Assembly (NCBI GenBank): GCA_018524725.1
Contig: JAEUWP010000366.1
Coordinates: 186,001 to 250,000 of the forward strand
Source: Podaxis mareebaensis
Taxonomy: Eukaryota; Basidiomycota; Agaricomycetes; Agaricales; Agaricaceae
Length of the DNA: 64,000 nucleotides
Direction of reading: 5' to 3'
Below the pieces are notes generated by a model, which was not told the origin of the DNA, did not search any database, and saw nothing but the letters and a program-made list of their open reading frames with translations. Position 1 is the first letter of the stretch. Each line of letters begins with the position of its first letter. Below are positions 1-10,686 of the stretch, piece by piece. The position numbers and the translations under genes are program-made.

Positions 1-1436
1 AATGTTATAGGTCTCTTGTTATCTTTGGTTTGTTCATGTATCTGCTGTTCTGCGTTAGATGAACTTGGCTCGGGACTCTCCGCCGGGGCGTCACCCTGGT
101 CGATCGGTCCATAGGGCGATCTTGCCAATTTCCTAAGAGCCTGTGGAAGAAGACTGAAGAACAACTTCAAGTTAGTGTGGATGGCGGCGAACTCAGATCA
201 GACTCACCGTCCAGTATCGAACGTGAGCAAATCAACGTTTCCGTTTGCATTCTCCTGGTAGCCGACAACGACACGGGAATGGCCTCTGTGCTGGAGAATA
301 ACTGGCATCAACCGAGTCACGAAGACCGGAGACGTTTTACCCAGGACGTTGTTGATGCTGGTAGAAGGTCCATTATTGGCCTCGGGGATTTCAGGGGAAA
401 AGTAGTCAACCATCCATCGTATAATGGCAGCAGCACCTTGCCGGCAAGTCAACTTCTCCGGTAGTAGAGGGCAGGTCGATGCTCACAGCTCTCTTTATCT
501 CTGAAACCGTTGAAGTCGAGCAATTCAGCACTACCGGCTTATCAGGAGGACATTTAGCTCTATGCTGGTCTTGACTTACGGTATTCTCCTGTGCGAGAAT
601 GCGGTGTATATCTCTAGAGTCTGTCAGGGAATTGCTTAAGGGAGAACTGTTTGCACTGGATCTTACCAGCGGTGCCAATCCACTTGCTGGTTCCGATGAT
701 CTTGTTTCGTAGTTCCGTACGCCCAATCTGGTCGTAACCTTCAATACAATTGAGTGATAGGAGAACGAACAACGAGTAAGCCTGACCGTCATCCCATGCG
801 CGCTGGATCCAGGACTGAAGACCGCGTACGCTCGGTGGAGGAGCGGCATCAAGAAGGGGAAAGTAAATGGGCTGTGCTTGTTGCTCGAAAAGGCTGGTGC
901 AAAGCATCAAAAAGTTTAAGTACCTGGTCACTCATTAATTCAGTGGTATGGCCGAAGAAGAACAGTTCCTCACCCACAACCCCAGCTCGCGTCCCAGAGC
1001 TCCTTGCTGATATGAACCACCTTCTCGTGACAGAGCACTGCCCGTCTGACTTTGCCCTTGGCACAAAGAGCGGTCAATGAACGCTTCAAAATAGGTATAA
1101 GGTCTATAGTTGAGACAGTCAGTAGAGGTCCGAGGTAGGGCGTGGTCGCGTCGATAATTCACCGGGTGTAAAGTTAGGCGGGGGTGGAGTGCCAAGTGAC
1201 GGATACCAGAAGGCGTCGTTCTCTATCTTCTTCACTAGAGTTTTCCAGGGACCTCGAGGGTTAGGATGGAATCTCTTCTTGGCTCTCTGTCCTTTGTTGC
1301 CATTACGCGGGGATGGTTCAGTTTTGGTTGAAGAGTCCGACGCAAGGAAGTGGGCTTCATAATGGTCTTCTCGTTGAGTAATTGTCAGGTTTTGGAGGTC
1401 TTCTGAGCAGAAGCCACATATCAACTCGTCCGACAT
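1..1436 (-). CDS. ZUP1/Mug105-type C78 peptidase (deubiquitinase), 3' end cut off
   Basis: Peptidase C78 family cysteine protease; metazoan ZUP1 and fission yeast Mug105 relatives cleave K63-linked ubiquitin chains. The start ATG at 1436 opens an N-terminal C2H2-type zinc finger (CGFC, then HYEAH). After an intron comes TPG-DLIPILKRSL, then the catalytic cysteine motif LWDASWGCG at about 990-1010, split by an intron right after GCG. Further exons give SVRGLQSWIQRAWDDG, then IIGTSKWIGTAEIYTAF, then IPAELLDFNGF, then IIRWMVDYF. The catalytic His and Asp lie in LQHRGHSRVVVGY and LLTFDTG (about 205-275). A last intron ends in cttag near 150, and the frame stays open to base 1, so the C-terminus lies outside the window. 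At least six introns. Fungi mostly lack the UFM1 pathway, so a ubiquitin role is more likely than deUFMylation (inference). It diverges from a proteasome gene 160 bp away. Confidence 0.85.
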
Positions 1437-1596
1437 ATGGATGTAGGCTATGTTGTGCCAGATGCACCTAAATTAGTTTGAGACGCTCGTCCCTGACGTA
1501 TATATACGTGGTCACGTGTTAGACGACGTAAGCGGATATAGATGCCTCTAGACGTGACGCGTCCAGCAATCATATTGCTCAAAAGCCACCCCAACC
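1437..1596. promoter_or_regulatory. Divergent promoter, C78 peptidase / proteasome alpha-4
   Basis: This 160-bp gap separates the two start codons and must hold both promoters. It contains repeated acgt-type words such as cgtatatatacgtggtcacgtg near 1498-1518, with a TATA-like stretch and a palindromic CACGTG E-box-like core. No regulator can be named from this alone. Confidence 0.6.
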
Positions 1597-2819
1597 ATGT
1601 CCAGGTCCTACGATCGAGGTGAGCGTATTCAACACATATGCACAGATAATCGACCAACACATTCTAGCCCTTACCGTCTTCTCGCCTGATGGCCATCTGT
1701 TCCAGGTATGTGCACTCACATATCTTCTATTCAGTTTGAGTACTAATGGATCACCAGGTAGAGTATGCTCTGGAAGCCGTACGCAAGGGAACATGCGCTG
1801 TAAGGGCTGGCCAATAACGGCCCCGAACTCTTAGCTTACGCAGTTTATCTCTAGGTTGGTGTACGGGGGAAGGACGTTGTCGTGCTCGGTGTTGAGAAGA
1901 AATCTGTTCTTCAACTTCAAGATCCACGTACTGTGAGGAAGGTGGTCATGTTAGACGACCATGTTTGCTTGGCGTTTGCAGGTTCGAACGTTCCGTTATG
2001 GCCTTGGGCTTCAATAAACCATCCCTTCTGCTGCAGGCCTGACCGCCGATGGTCGTGTTCTCATTGACAAGGCTCGCGTTGAATGTCAAAGTCATCGCTT
2101 AACCGTCGAAGATCCTGTTACTGTGGAATACATAACACGACATATCGCAGGGATCCAACAGGTGCGCTTGTATCAGGCTTAATAATTCTATACTGAGACC
2201 CAAACAACGTAGCGGTACACACAATCCGGAGGTGTACGACCTTTCGGAATTTCAACGCTTATCATTGGGTTTGATCCTCACGACAACAAGCCAAGATTGT
2301 ACCAGACGGAGCCTAGTGGAATCTATAGCGCTTGGAAGGTCAGACGAAAGCCCGCGAAATAGAAGCCCTCTAATGTGACTGCAGGCAAACGCCATTGGAC
2401 GTTCATCCAAAACTGTTCGCGAATTTCTGGAGAAGAACCATAAAGACGATATGACAAGGGAGGAGAGTATCAAGCTTACTGTCAAGAGTCTTCTCGAGGT
2501 GGTACAGACTGGTGCCAAGAATATCGAAATCAGTGTAATGGAGGGGTACGGCAAAGTGACAGTGAGTTGATGTTGTCGCTTCAATTTAGAAGTATTCCGA
2601 CGTCCTGTTTTAGAATTTAGAGCTACAGGAAATCGAGGCTATTGTAGCAGAGATCGAAAGGGAGAAGGAGGCTGGTAAGTCCCTTGCTACCTTGTTATCG
2701 GTCGATTTCTCACTGTTCTTGCAGAGGCTGAACGCAAGAGATCGCGGCTGGCAGCAACCGCAGCTGGACAAGCTGCAATGTCACAGAGAGCTTCCGCAGG
2801 GGAGGGTTCTGGACAATAG
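1597..2819 (+). CDS. PRE6: 20S proteasome subunit alpha-4 (Pre6/PSMA7)
   Basis: Structural alpha subunit of the outer ring of the 20S core proteasome, which gates substrate entry in cytosol and nucleus. The first exon is only 22 nt (1597-1618) and encodes MSRSYDR; exon 2 begins at 1668 with [13 protein letters not shown]. Together with [14 protein letters not shown] this is the alpha-type proteasome signature. Later pieces are [47 protein letters not shown] and [14 protein letters not shown]. The C-terminus is a charged, Ala/Gln-rich tail after [14 protein letters not shown], ending in EGSGQ and the stop at 2817-2819. Length, about 250 residues, is normal for the family. At least six short introns. 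Alpha-4 rather than another alpha subunit is judged from the overall match to Pre6/PSMA7. It is followed in tandem by the Gea gene 198 bp downstream. Confidence 0.93.
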
Positions 2820-3017
2820 TTCTAGTTTCGTGTATCAAAATACTGCTGTATACATAACACTTTCCTGAGTCTACTGAGTTGTGATCAAATCGACGCGTCC
2901 TTTCCGCGAGATCGGAGTATTTGGCAAAGACCCCGATTGCAAATAAGAATGTATATCACGTCCCAAAATGGAAAGACCAAAGTATTGGTAGACGTGTTAC
3001 TGACGCTGTTCATCTTA

Positions 3018-6000
3018 ATGACCCTCTCACATCCACCATCCAAGGACAGGCGAAATGCCTCCATCAAACATGTCTTGTACTCTGAAATACTGTCCGTCAC
3101 GTCTGCAATGCGTAAAAACTCGCGATGGGCATCCTCAACATTGTACATGAGCGCAAAGGATGCTTCGGCGCTTGGTAGCAATCTCGGATTGCGGATATCA
3201 TCCCCCGCTCATACCATGAGGGTCTCTGCAAGAGGAAGCAAGGAAGCAGAGCTCATGGGCAATTTCCAAGAGTTGAAAAGGACAGTGAAGAACATTACAG
3301 GTGATTACTCGCGCGATACTCTGCAAACGATCAAGAGCTGAGCGTGCTGTAACAGATTTCGACAGCGTAGATCTCACTACATTCCTGAGCCCGTTCTTTG
3401 CGATTCTTCGCTCTCCCCTCTCAACTGGGCCAATTACCTCGGCAGCATTATCCGCCCTTCACAGCCTCTTCAACTGTGGCCTAATAAACCCCAACTCTCG
3501 AAACCTTGACCATGCGTTGGCTGAACTCAGCAGCACGGTGTCGCACTGCAAGTTCGAAACGAGTGATTCATCTGGCGACGAAGTAGTCCTCCTCAGGATC
3601 CTGACCGTTATCCAGGATTGCCTATGTGGAAGTGTCGGAGCCGGCCTAGGAGACGTGGAAGTTTGTGAGATGTTGGAAACGGTCCTTACAACGTGTTGTC
3701 AGATGAGGCTAAGCGGTGAGTTTCTGCCTGCCATATCCATGTCTTCTGCATTCAACAATATCTAGAACTCCTTCGCCGATCCGCTGAGAATACCATGCAC
3801 TCACTTGTGCGGACCGCCTTCTCCAAATTGCATACCCTCGATCCCGACACCGAAGAAGCAAAACTCGCCGCGGCGGATGACGAGGTAGCGGATGGCGAGA
3901 TCAGGATGACCGTGTCGACGCAGGATGTCCCGGAGGACCGGGAGCCAGCAGAACAAGGCTACGAGGAGCCAAAGAACAAGGAGGAAGAGAAGACCGTTGT
4001 GGAGAAAGAGTCTGGGCCAAAGGAGCCTGAGCACGTTTCCAAAAAGGATGTGGATCAGACGCAACCACTTTCGGCTACCTCTTTCACCAACCGGCCAGCA
4101 TGTAAGTGCTTTCCGTCCTGCAAAGAAATATTACCTACATTCCTCAAAAGATGGACTACCCTCCATTCTGGAGCTCCTTCGTGTTCTTATCAACGTCCTC
4201 GACCCCAATGACCAGCAGCACACGGATTCAACACGACTTGTTGCTCTCGGCACTCTCAACACCGCATTCGAGGAGGCAGGAACAGTCATCGCCAACTTCG
4301 CTTCGCTCAAAGCTCTTGTCATTGATCCGGGATGCAAGTTCTTATTCCAGTTAGCGCGCTCCGAGAATATGTCAATCCTTCAGTCCACATTACGCACAAT
4401 ATCCACCATCTTTGTCACTACACGCAAACACCTCAAGTTGCAACAAGAGCTCTTCCTGGCTTTCACCATCGACCGACTCGCATTTCCCCTACCAGGTCAA
4501 AGCGCCAGAGGTCCAAAGAAGGGTCAATATCCTTCTCCGCGACCTGGCACACCTTCCACAGCCCAAAATACAGAGGATGGGAAGTCGGATAACGAGAAGA
4601 TTCATGCTCCTAGCTCGAAGGTGCATGCGCCACCTGCTCGAGGTGAAATAAGGGATTTGATCCTCGAGACACTGAACCATATAGCCGATCAACCTAGCTT
4701 CATGGTGGACTTGTACACCAACTATGATTGTGATATCAACTGTGAGAACCTGTTTGAACGATTGATTGACTTCTTGACCAATGTGAGGGTACGCAAGTCT
4801 TGCCTTTACCCAATAACTGACGGGGTTGCGCTTCACAGTCTGTACAATCAAGCAATCTAAACATTCCTGATCTCCAGCAGCGCAATGCGCAGATTCTGTG
4901 TCTGGAACTGCTTCTGGCCTTTGTTCAAGACATGGCGACGCGGGCTGAGGGTGTGAGTCTCCCTTTGCTAATCCATTTGGTGGCTGCTAACAACAAAAAA
5001 ATAGGTAACCGAGGAGTGGCCAAGCGTGAGTTATCCTTGATTTTTTCTGAACCTTATGAGGGCTTACCTTGAGACTGCAGAGTTTCCCATCACCAGAATC
5101 CCTCTTGCAAGCCAAGTCGCAGAAACAACTTATCCTCACAGGAGCTACAATGTTCAACAACAAACCCAAAAGCGGTATTGCATTCCTCGAGGAGAACGGC
5201 ATTATCTATAAGGACCTCTCCGACGAGGTTTCAAAAGCCAGGAGTCTAGCATCGTTCCTGAAGGGATGCACAAGGCTTGACAAACGCCTATTGGGGGACT
5301 ACATTTCAAAGCCTGACAACATAGAGATCCTTAAGGCTTTCATTGGACTTTTTGATTTTAAAAACGTAAGTGTATGCGTTCTTGCAAGTAAGCGGACATA
5401 CTAATGCCATTCTAGAAAGATATTGCAGACGCGATGCGTGAACTCCTAGAAACCTTCCGGCTGCCTGGCGAGGCCCAGCAAATTGCGCGGATTACAGAGA
5501 CCTTCGCGTCCATCTATTTCGCCTCTGGACCTGGTAAGTTACCTCCGGCTATTCAATACACTCCGAACTGAAGCTCCTCCAGCTGAGATTAAGAGCGAAG
5601 ACGCAGTATACGTGCTCGCCTATTCGGTCATCATGCTGAATACCGATCTCCACAATCCTCAGATTAGGGTGACTACTAATATTGTATTATTAGCTTGCGT
5701 GGACCTAATATATCAGTAGAAAAGGATGACGATTGAGGATTACCAGAAGAACCTGCGCGGGGTCAATGATGGGGTCGATTTTTCGCCTGAATTTTTGGTA
5801 TGCTCACTCCCTGCAATAGCGTTATTCGAACTCATGGATGCTTTATAGCAAAACATCTACGACTCGATTCGCAAAAGGGAGATTGTGATGCCAGAGGAGC
5901 ACACAGGTCAGCTTGGGTTTGAATATGCATGGAAAGAATTGCTTGCGCGTTCGCGGAACGCTGGTGATTTCATGATCTGCAATACGCGGCTGTTCGATGT

Positions 6001-8543
6001 CCAGATGTTCAAATCAGTCTGGAAGTCGGTTATCTCAGCCATTGCCCATGCTTTCATCACCTTCGACGACGACTATATCATCCAAAAGGCTATCACAGGT
6101 TTCAGACAATGCGCTACCCTTGCTGGCCATTTCCGTCTCCCGGATGTCTTTGACTTTGTGGTCGTGTCGCTATCCCAGGCTACGAGCCTTCTTTCTGAAT
6201 CGCTTCCCGCCAACGTTCCCAATTATCCAGTCGTTGATGTGGAAGGCCAATCAATCACGGTGTCGAATCTCTCGGTGGACTTTGGTACCAATTTCAAGGG
6301 CCAATTGGCTGCAGTTGTTCTGTTTAACATTGTCAATGGAAACGGCAATGCTCTACGAGAAGGCTGGACGCAGGTGAGAGTGGCTACCTTTCCGTTGTTT
6401 GCTTGCTTGCTAAGTGCGTTCACAGATATTCGAGATGTTCCAGAACCTCTTCCTTCACTCGCTGCTTCCTACGAGAATGTTGCAGATGGAAGATTTCCTT
6501 GGAGGGGTTACGATGATACCCCTGCGAGGCAGCCAGCCGCCTCGACCACAATCTAGAAGCGATGGTGGACTGTTATCAGCTCTCTCGTCCTATCTGATGA
6601 CTCCGTACAGCACCAGTTCCGAAACACTTGTGCCTGAGGCGACTGAGTCTGATGTCGAGAATACTCTCTGTACCATCGACTGCATTGCGTCTTGCCGACT
6701 AGAAGAGCTCTACAGTCAAATTACGTAGGCATATGCTATCTCCTCGCATGCGCGCGACTGATGAGGGCACTAGGCAACTCAACCCGGAGGCTATGGTGGC
6801 GGCGATACGTGCGCTCGAAGCTCTGGCACACGAAAGGACTGTTGCAAAGCTGAAGTTGCAGTCTGATGTTTCTTCATCTGGTCCTGATAATCGCGATTAC
6901 CAACTGCCTTATGACCCAGCATCCGTCTTCCTATTGGAGACTATGGTCAGCATATCGTGCCAGGCACCACAATATATCGAAGATCTCTGGTAGGTCTATC
7001 TAGCCTAGGCACTAGAAGTGGTCTAATGCTCTCTCTCAAGGCCCGTCGTGTTTGAGCACCTTTCGGCTTTGCTTTCTACCCCGACCCAGTATAGCGTGTT
7101 GTTGATTGAACGTGCTGTCGTCGGTCTCTTGAGACTATGCCGTATCCTGGCCCAAAAGGTAAGTCGACTCGTGTAACAACGGACCCTCGCAACAAGTCAT
7201 AACTAAACTATCCTAGTCCACCCTCCGTGATCAGATCTATATTTCATTCGATCTGCTAGCAGGACTCCCTGCTGTTGTTTCTAATTCTGTGGGAGAGCAA
7301 GTAGTGTCTGGGGTGAGTTTGATTGTTCAACAGCACAGGTACATCATTCGGTAAGCTCCCCCTTTCACACGCCCAAAACCGTCGCTGAAACGGAGCAACC
7401 CCAGATCACAGACAGAATGGAATGTTGTCTTTGCTATGATAAGGACAACACTACCCCACCCTGAGGCTGCACGACTATCTTTCGACCTCGCCACTAGCCT
7501 CACTTCGGAAGGACCTGATCAACTTGTTTCTCTCGACAACTTCCCAGGTCTGGTTACTATCCTGGATGATTTCGCCACAGCCGCTGGCTTTGCCACCGAA
7601 AGACACCAACAGCGAGGACGACGGGTGGAACCGCTGACATCTGCAAAGTGAGTGCAAATTTCAGCTCCACTTCTGTGATATCTAACATCGGGCTAGTTCC
7701 CCAATTATCGAGCGCGGAAAGAAAGCCGTGGACATCTTAGCACGCCTTCATCGCGAGAATCTCATCCCTTTACTACAATCATCACAAGTTGATCATAACC
7801 AAGGTGGTTTACATATACTTATGCTCTTCTTGAGATTATTTGCTCAAGCAAACGCATCATATGCAGGGACCTGGAGACAATATACCCTTCCTTTGCTCAT
7901 GTCCCTTAGTCGGCAATCAACAAGCGCGGCACGTGAGGTTCGCCATTCGGCTATTGGCCATCTACAGCGCATCCTACTTGGTCCGCACCTGCTCCTTGAT
8001 GAAAACGACCAAAATCAGGTGGAAGATGTATTCAATCGCGTCGTATTCCCACTACTCGATGAATTATTAAAGCCGCAAACATATCAACGCGATCCGCTTG
8101 GTATACCCGAGACGCGATTGCGAGCGTGTGCGCTGCTTTGCAAGGTGTTCATGCATCTCGAAGTGAGGGAGCAGGTAAAGACAGACTTCAGAGTATTATG
8201 GATACAGATTTTGGACTTGTTGGATCGGTTGATGAATATCGACCGCGGAGATCAGTTGGTGAGCATCATCGCCCCGTTTGCGTTTTTGTTCGCAGCCTGA
8301 CAGCCTCCGTAGTATGAAGCGGTGCCAGAATCTCTCAAGAATGTCATTCTAGTGATGAGTGCCACCGGAATCCTCACGCCACCCCCTCCAGTTGGTGAAG
8401 AGGACACGCGGGAGGAACGCCAACGGACATTGTGGACAGCAACTCATGAAAGGATTGAGAGGTTCTTGCCCGGATTCTTGAACGACATCATCCCTCCACG
8501 TCCGTTACAACCTACTCCTGTTCCCGCCACTCCAGCTTCATAG
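3018..8543 (+). CDS. GEA2: Sec7-domain Arf guanine nucleotide exchange factor, Gea/GBF1 family
   Basis: Large Golgi Arf-GEF that loads Arf1 with GTP to start COPI coat assembly. The chosen ATG at 3018 leads into the family's N-terminal block LYSEILSVTSAMRKNSRWA; in-frame ATGs at 2937 and 2952 are possible alternatives. The DCB/HUS region follows, interrupted by an acidic, low-complexity linker (about 3840-4080). The Sec7 domain spans about 5100-5870; its catalytic glutamate is in FRLPGEAQ (codon 5470-5472) and VIMLNTDLHNPQIR follows. Downstream HDS helical repeats continue to a Pro-rich C-terminus ending PVPATPAS. About 1,600 residues in all, normal for Gea/GBF1. Many introns, including exon VTEEWPS of just 21 nt (5005-5025). 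Fungi often have one GBF1-type gene; the Gea1/Gea2 distinction is specific to budding yeast, so the symbol is only a family label. Confidence 0.92.
5005..5025 (+). other. 21-nt exon in Gea gene
   Basis: It encodes VTEEWPS between acceptor aaaaatag and donor gtgagt, in phase 0 with RAEG before and SFPSPESLLQ after. Confidence 0.7.
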
Positions 8544-8718
8544 ACGCAGAATATACGTTGAGAGAACTGTAGAGAATCCATCTTGTCTCATACCACTATT
8601 GTTCTTCTGATTTACAAACCGAACAGCATACATAAGAACATTCACCAAAACTTCATCTTAGAAAGTCTACAGAACTCTGGTCAAGATTATCCTTGGTATA
8701 CTTGAATAAACCCTTCAC
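8544..8718. other. Convergent 3' region, Gea / cytochrome b561
   Basis: The 175 bp between the stop codons of two converging genes must contain both 3' UTRs and poly(A) sites. AT-rich stretches are present, including an AATAAA at about 8704-8709 on the plus strand. No other feature is visible. Confidence 0.5.
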
Positions 8719-9993
8719 TTACCGAACACGAACGTAAATGCCTATCAAAATGAGAGCAGGCGCGACAGCATAGGTAACGAAGCGGACAAAACCGTTGGCA
8801 TTTCTCTCTCCCCAATGTGACCAGCCGCCCCCAAGATGAGCAGTGAATAGCATTGTAGGGAAGAGAATGTATCCAGACATTCTGCGAGATTGTAAGACCG
8901 TCAGGGGCATTCTATGTGATAGTAGAGGCGAGAGTCTACAACCCACCTATGGTATTTCCACAGGGCCTTGGCTTTCATGCCTCCCCCAAAGAGAGCCCCA
9001 CCGTTCCACACGCTCCCAGCACCAACGAAGATTTGCACAAGGAGCCAAAGCATGCATACAAGACCAAAAGTCTACACAATGCACACCCAATGTCAGCCTA
9101 TCCGTTCACATAAACGTCACCAAAAGACGTGAAATGCTTACGCCGTGCCACGTCTTGAAATGATCAGCGCCGCGCAACCATTTGTTGTACGCGACTGCCA
9201 GAGTGCCCAAGGTGATGCTTGGAAAACCGATGAAGAATATTGCGGTTTGGTGTCGCCGGAATCCGGCTGCTTTGGTTTTTGGTTGAGAGGTTGGTTGGAG
9301 GGTCAGGATTCCTGGGATTATCGCAGGTTTGGATAAGGGGGACTAAGGAGATATAGGTTAGGACATACCATACGTAAAGCAGGACAAAGCGAGAGTCTGT
9401 AATAATGGATGGAAGGCAAACCACCCTAATGAGGTCGGATCGTTGAAGAGGATGATAAGCCATGTTGGTACGACCAACGCCTATCGCATTCACAAGGAAT
9501 ACATCAATCCCACTGGAACCCAGCGAACACCCGTTCATGCGTAACTCACCGCAACACCAACCTACAAAACCAAATCCCACATCATAAGCCTACGTCAAAA
9601 AGACATTAAACGCAAAATAAAAAATCATACCCAAGCAACGCTCCTCGCCCATCCATCCCCAGCCCTTCCCTCAAACTTAATCCCATTCTGTTCATCAGTT
9701 CCCATTTCCCCAAGTCTAGCACTAGTCGTCACAACGGCGGCCGAAGTCGATGAGGTCGAAGATTTGATGTGATCGTCTTTCACAACAGTTTCCTCGGACT
9801 CTGTACCTTTCTTCCCACCAACAACACCTTCAAGATCTGATTCGTCGTCAACGTCGCCGGGTTCCCCGGACCCTAGATCGTCGCGCGGTAAGAGACGTTC
9901 TAAATCAGCTCCTGTGTCGTTGCCTCCGATCCTTGTCTTCTTTGAGGAACCAGTGTTTGAGATGGACCCGGCAAATGCGAGGGATATGGGCAT
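8719..9993 (-). CDS. Cytochrome b561-domain transmembrane protein
   Basis: Predicted di-heme membrane protein that would pass electrons across an internal membrane; the substrate is not evident. The first exon (down from ATG 9993) encodes a long hydrophilic, acidic and Ser/Thr-rich N-terminus with GADLERLLPRDDLG. Membrane segments follow: ALVVPTWLIILF, a WFAFHPLLQTLALSCFTYG segment, then AIFFIGFPSITLGTLAVAY, FGLVCMLWLLVQIFVG, ILFPTMLFTAHLGGG and a last segment ending ILIGIYVRVR. Four heme-ligand histidine candidates stand at the family positions: FHPLL, RRHQT, TWHG and KYHR. A 12-nt exon (complement 9550-9561, VGVA) appears to join exon 1 to the first membrane segment, though a different in-frame choice is possible. 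It resembles the CYB561D group by domain, but has an unusually long N-terminal tail. It has no DOMON domain. Confidence 0.85.
9550..9561 (-). other. Candidate 12-nt exon in cytochrome b561 gene
   Basis: The 12 bases encode VGVA and are flanked by ttttgtag and gtgagt. With them, exon 1 (SVAW) continues into a smooth membrane segment (VGVA-ALVVPTWLIILF). A different in-frame 24-nt exon (AYDVGFGF) uses a nearby acceptor and is the alternative. Confidence 0.45.
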
Positions 9994-10686
9994 TCAGGGC
10001 GGTCTTTGAGGGTTGTCAGGAAGTATTTAAGTGTGTGCCGGGGTTCGCTGCGGAAGTTTGAGCGTAACGTTGCTGTCAGCGCCGTCGGAGATGTCGTTGA
10101 GCGCAGGTTTCGAGTTGATAGTGACATTGGCGCCGAGGAAACGTGTTCATATAGCTAATAATGAAACCCGAGGGGGCTGATTGGAGGCCGTCCCAGAATA
10201 CCTGTGGCTTGTTCCAATCAATCCCGCTCGCACATCCCAGGGACCGTGGAACACTTGATCCGGTTTTTTATTTTTGTCATACTCCGGGTATCAAGCCATC
10301 TGCCTACGCTGGGATCGGTATCGGGATATGGGAGAGAGAATAACTTGTTACATTAGTGGTGGATAAGGCACAGTAGTTTAGCTATGTACTTGGAAAAACA
10401 GGAAAACAGAATATCGCAACAACTATGGTATAGAAGCATGAAGGTAAAAGTATGGAATATTAGTAGGTTGAAAGGAACCAAAAAGAAAAGGGAAGAAAAT
10501 ACTAAAGCAAGATCGACATTGACTACAGGGGGCTATAAAACGAGTATAGACAATGAAAGACATTAAAGATGACTAGAACTCGGACGAAGGAGGAAAGAAA
10601 GAGGAAAAACAAACGACGGAAATTTGACGAATGCAAAAGATATCAGCCATCATGAGTATTAACTCAGTTCGTTTCGTTGCAGCCGT
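9994..10686. other. 693-bp intergenic region; purine-rich on plus strand
   Basis: It lies between two minus-strand genes, so it holds the promoter of the b561 gene (right of 9993) and the 3' UTR of the SDR gene (left of 10687). From about 10380 to 10620 the plus strand is strikingly rich in A and G, so an SDR transcript running through it would carry a C/U-rich 3' UTR. No convincing gene is seen; short frames here lack family similarity. Confidence 0.5.

Noticed and set aside
1581..1596. Rpn4-type proteasome element upstream of the alpha-4 gene
   Set aside because: The sequence aaaagccacccc reads GGTGGCTTTT on the other strand and does not match GGTGGCAAA; too weak to call.
2885..3181. 98-codon minus-strand frame
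   Set aside because: Antisense to the Gea first exon, which carries the conserved SEILSVTSAMRKN block.
3925..4860. 311-codon plus-strand frame
   Set aside because: Its first part is a shifted reading of the Gea acidic linker; only the part after about 4140 is the true Gea frame.
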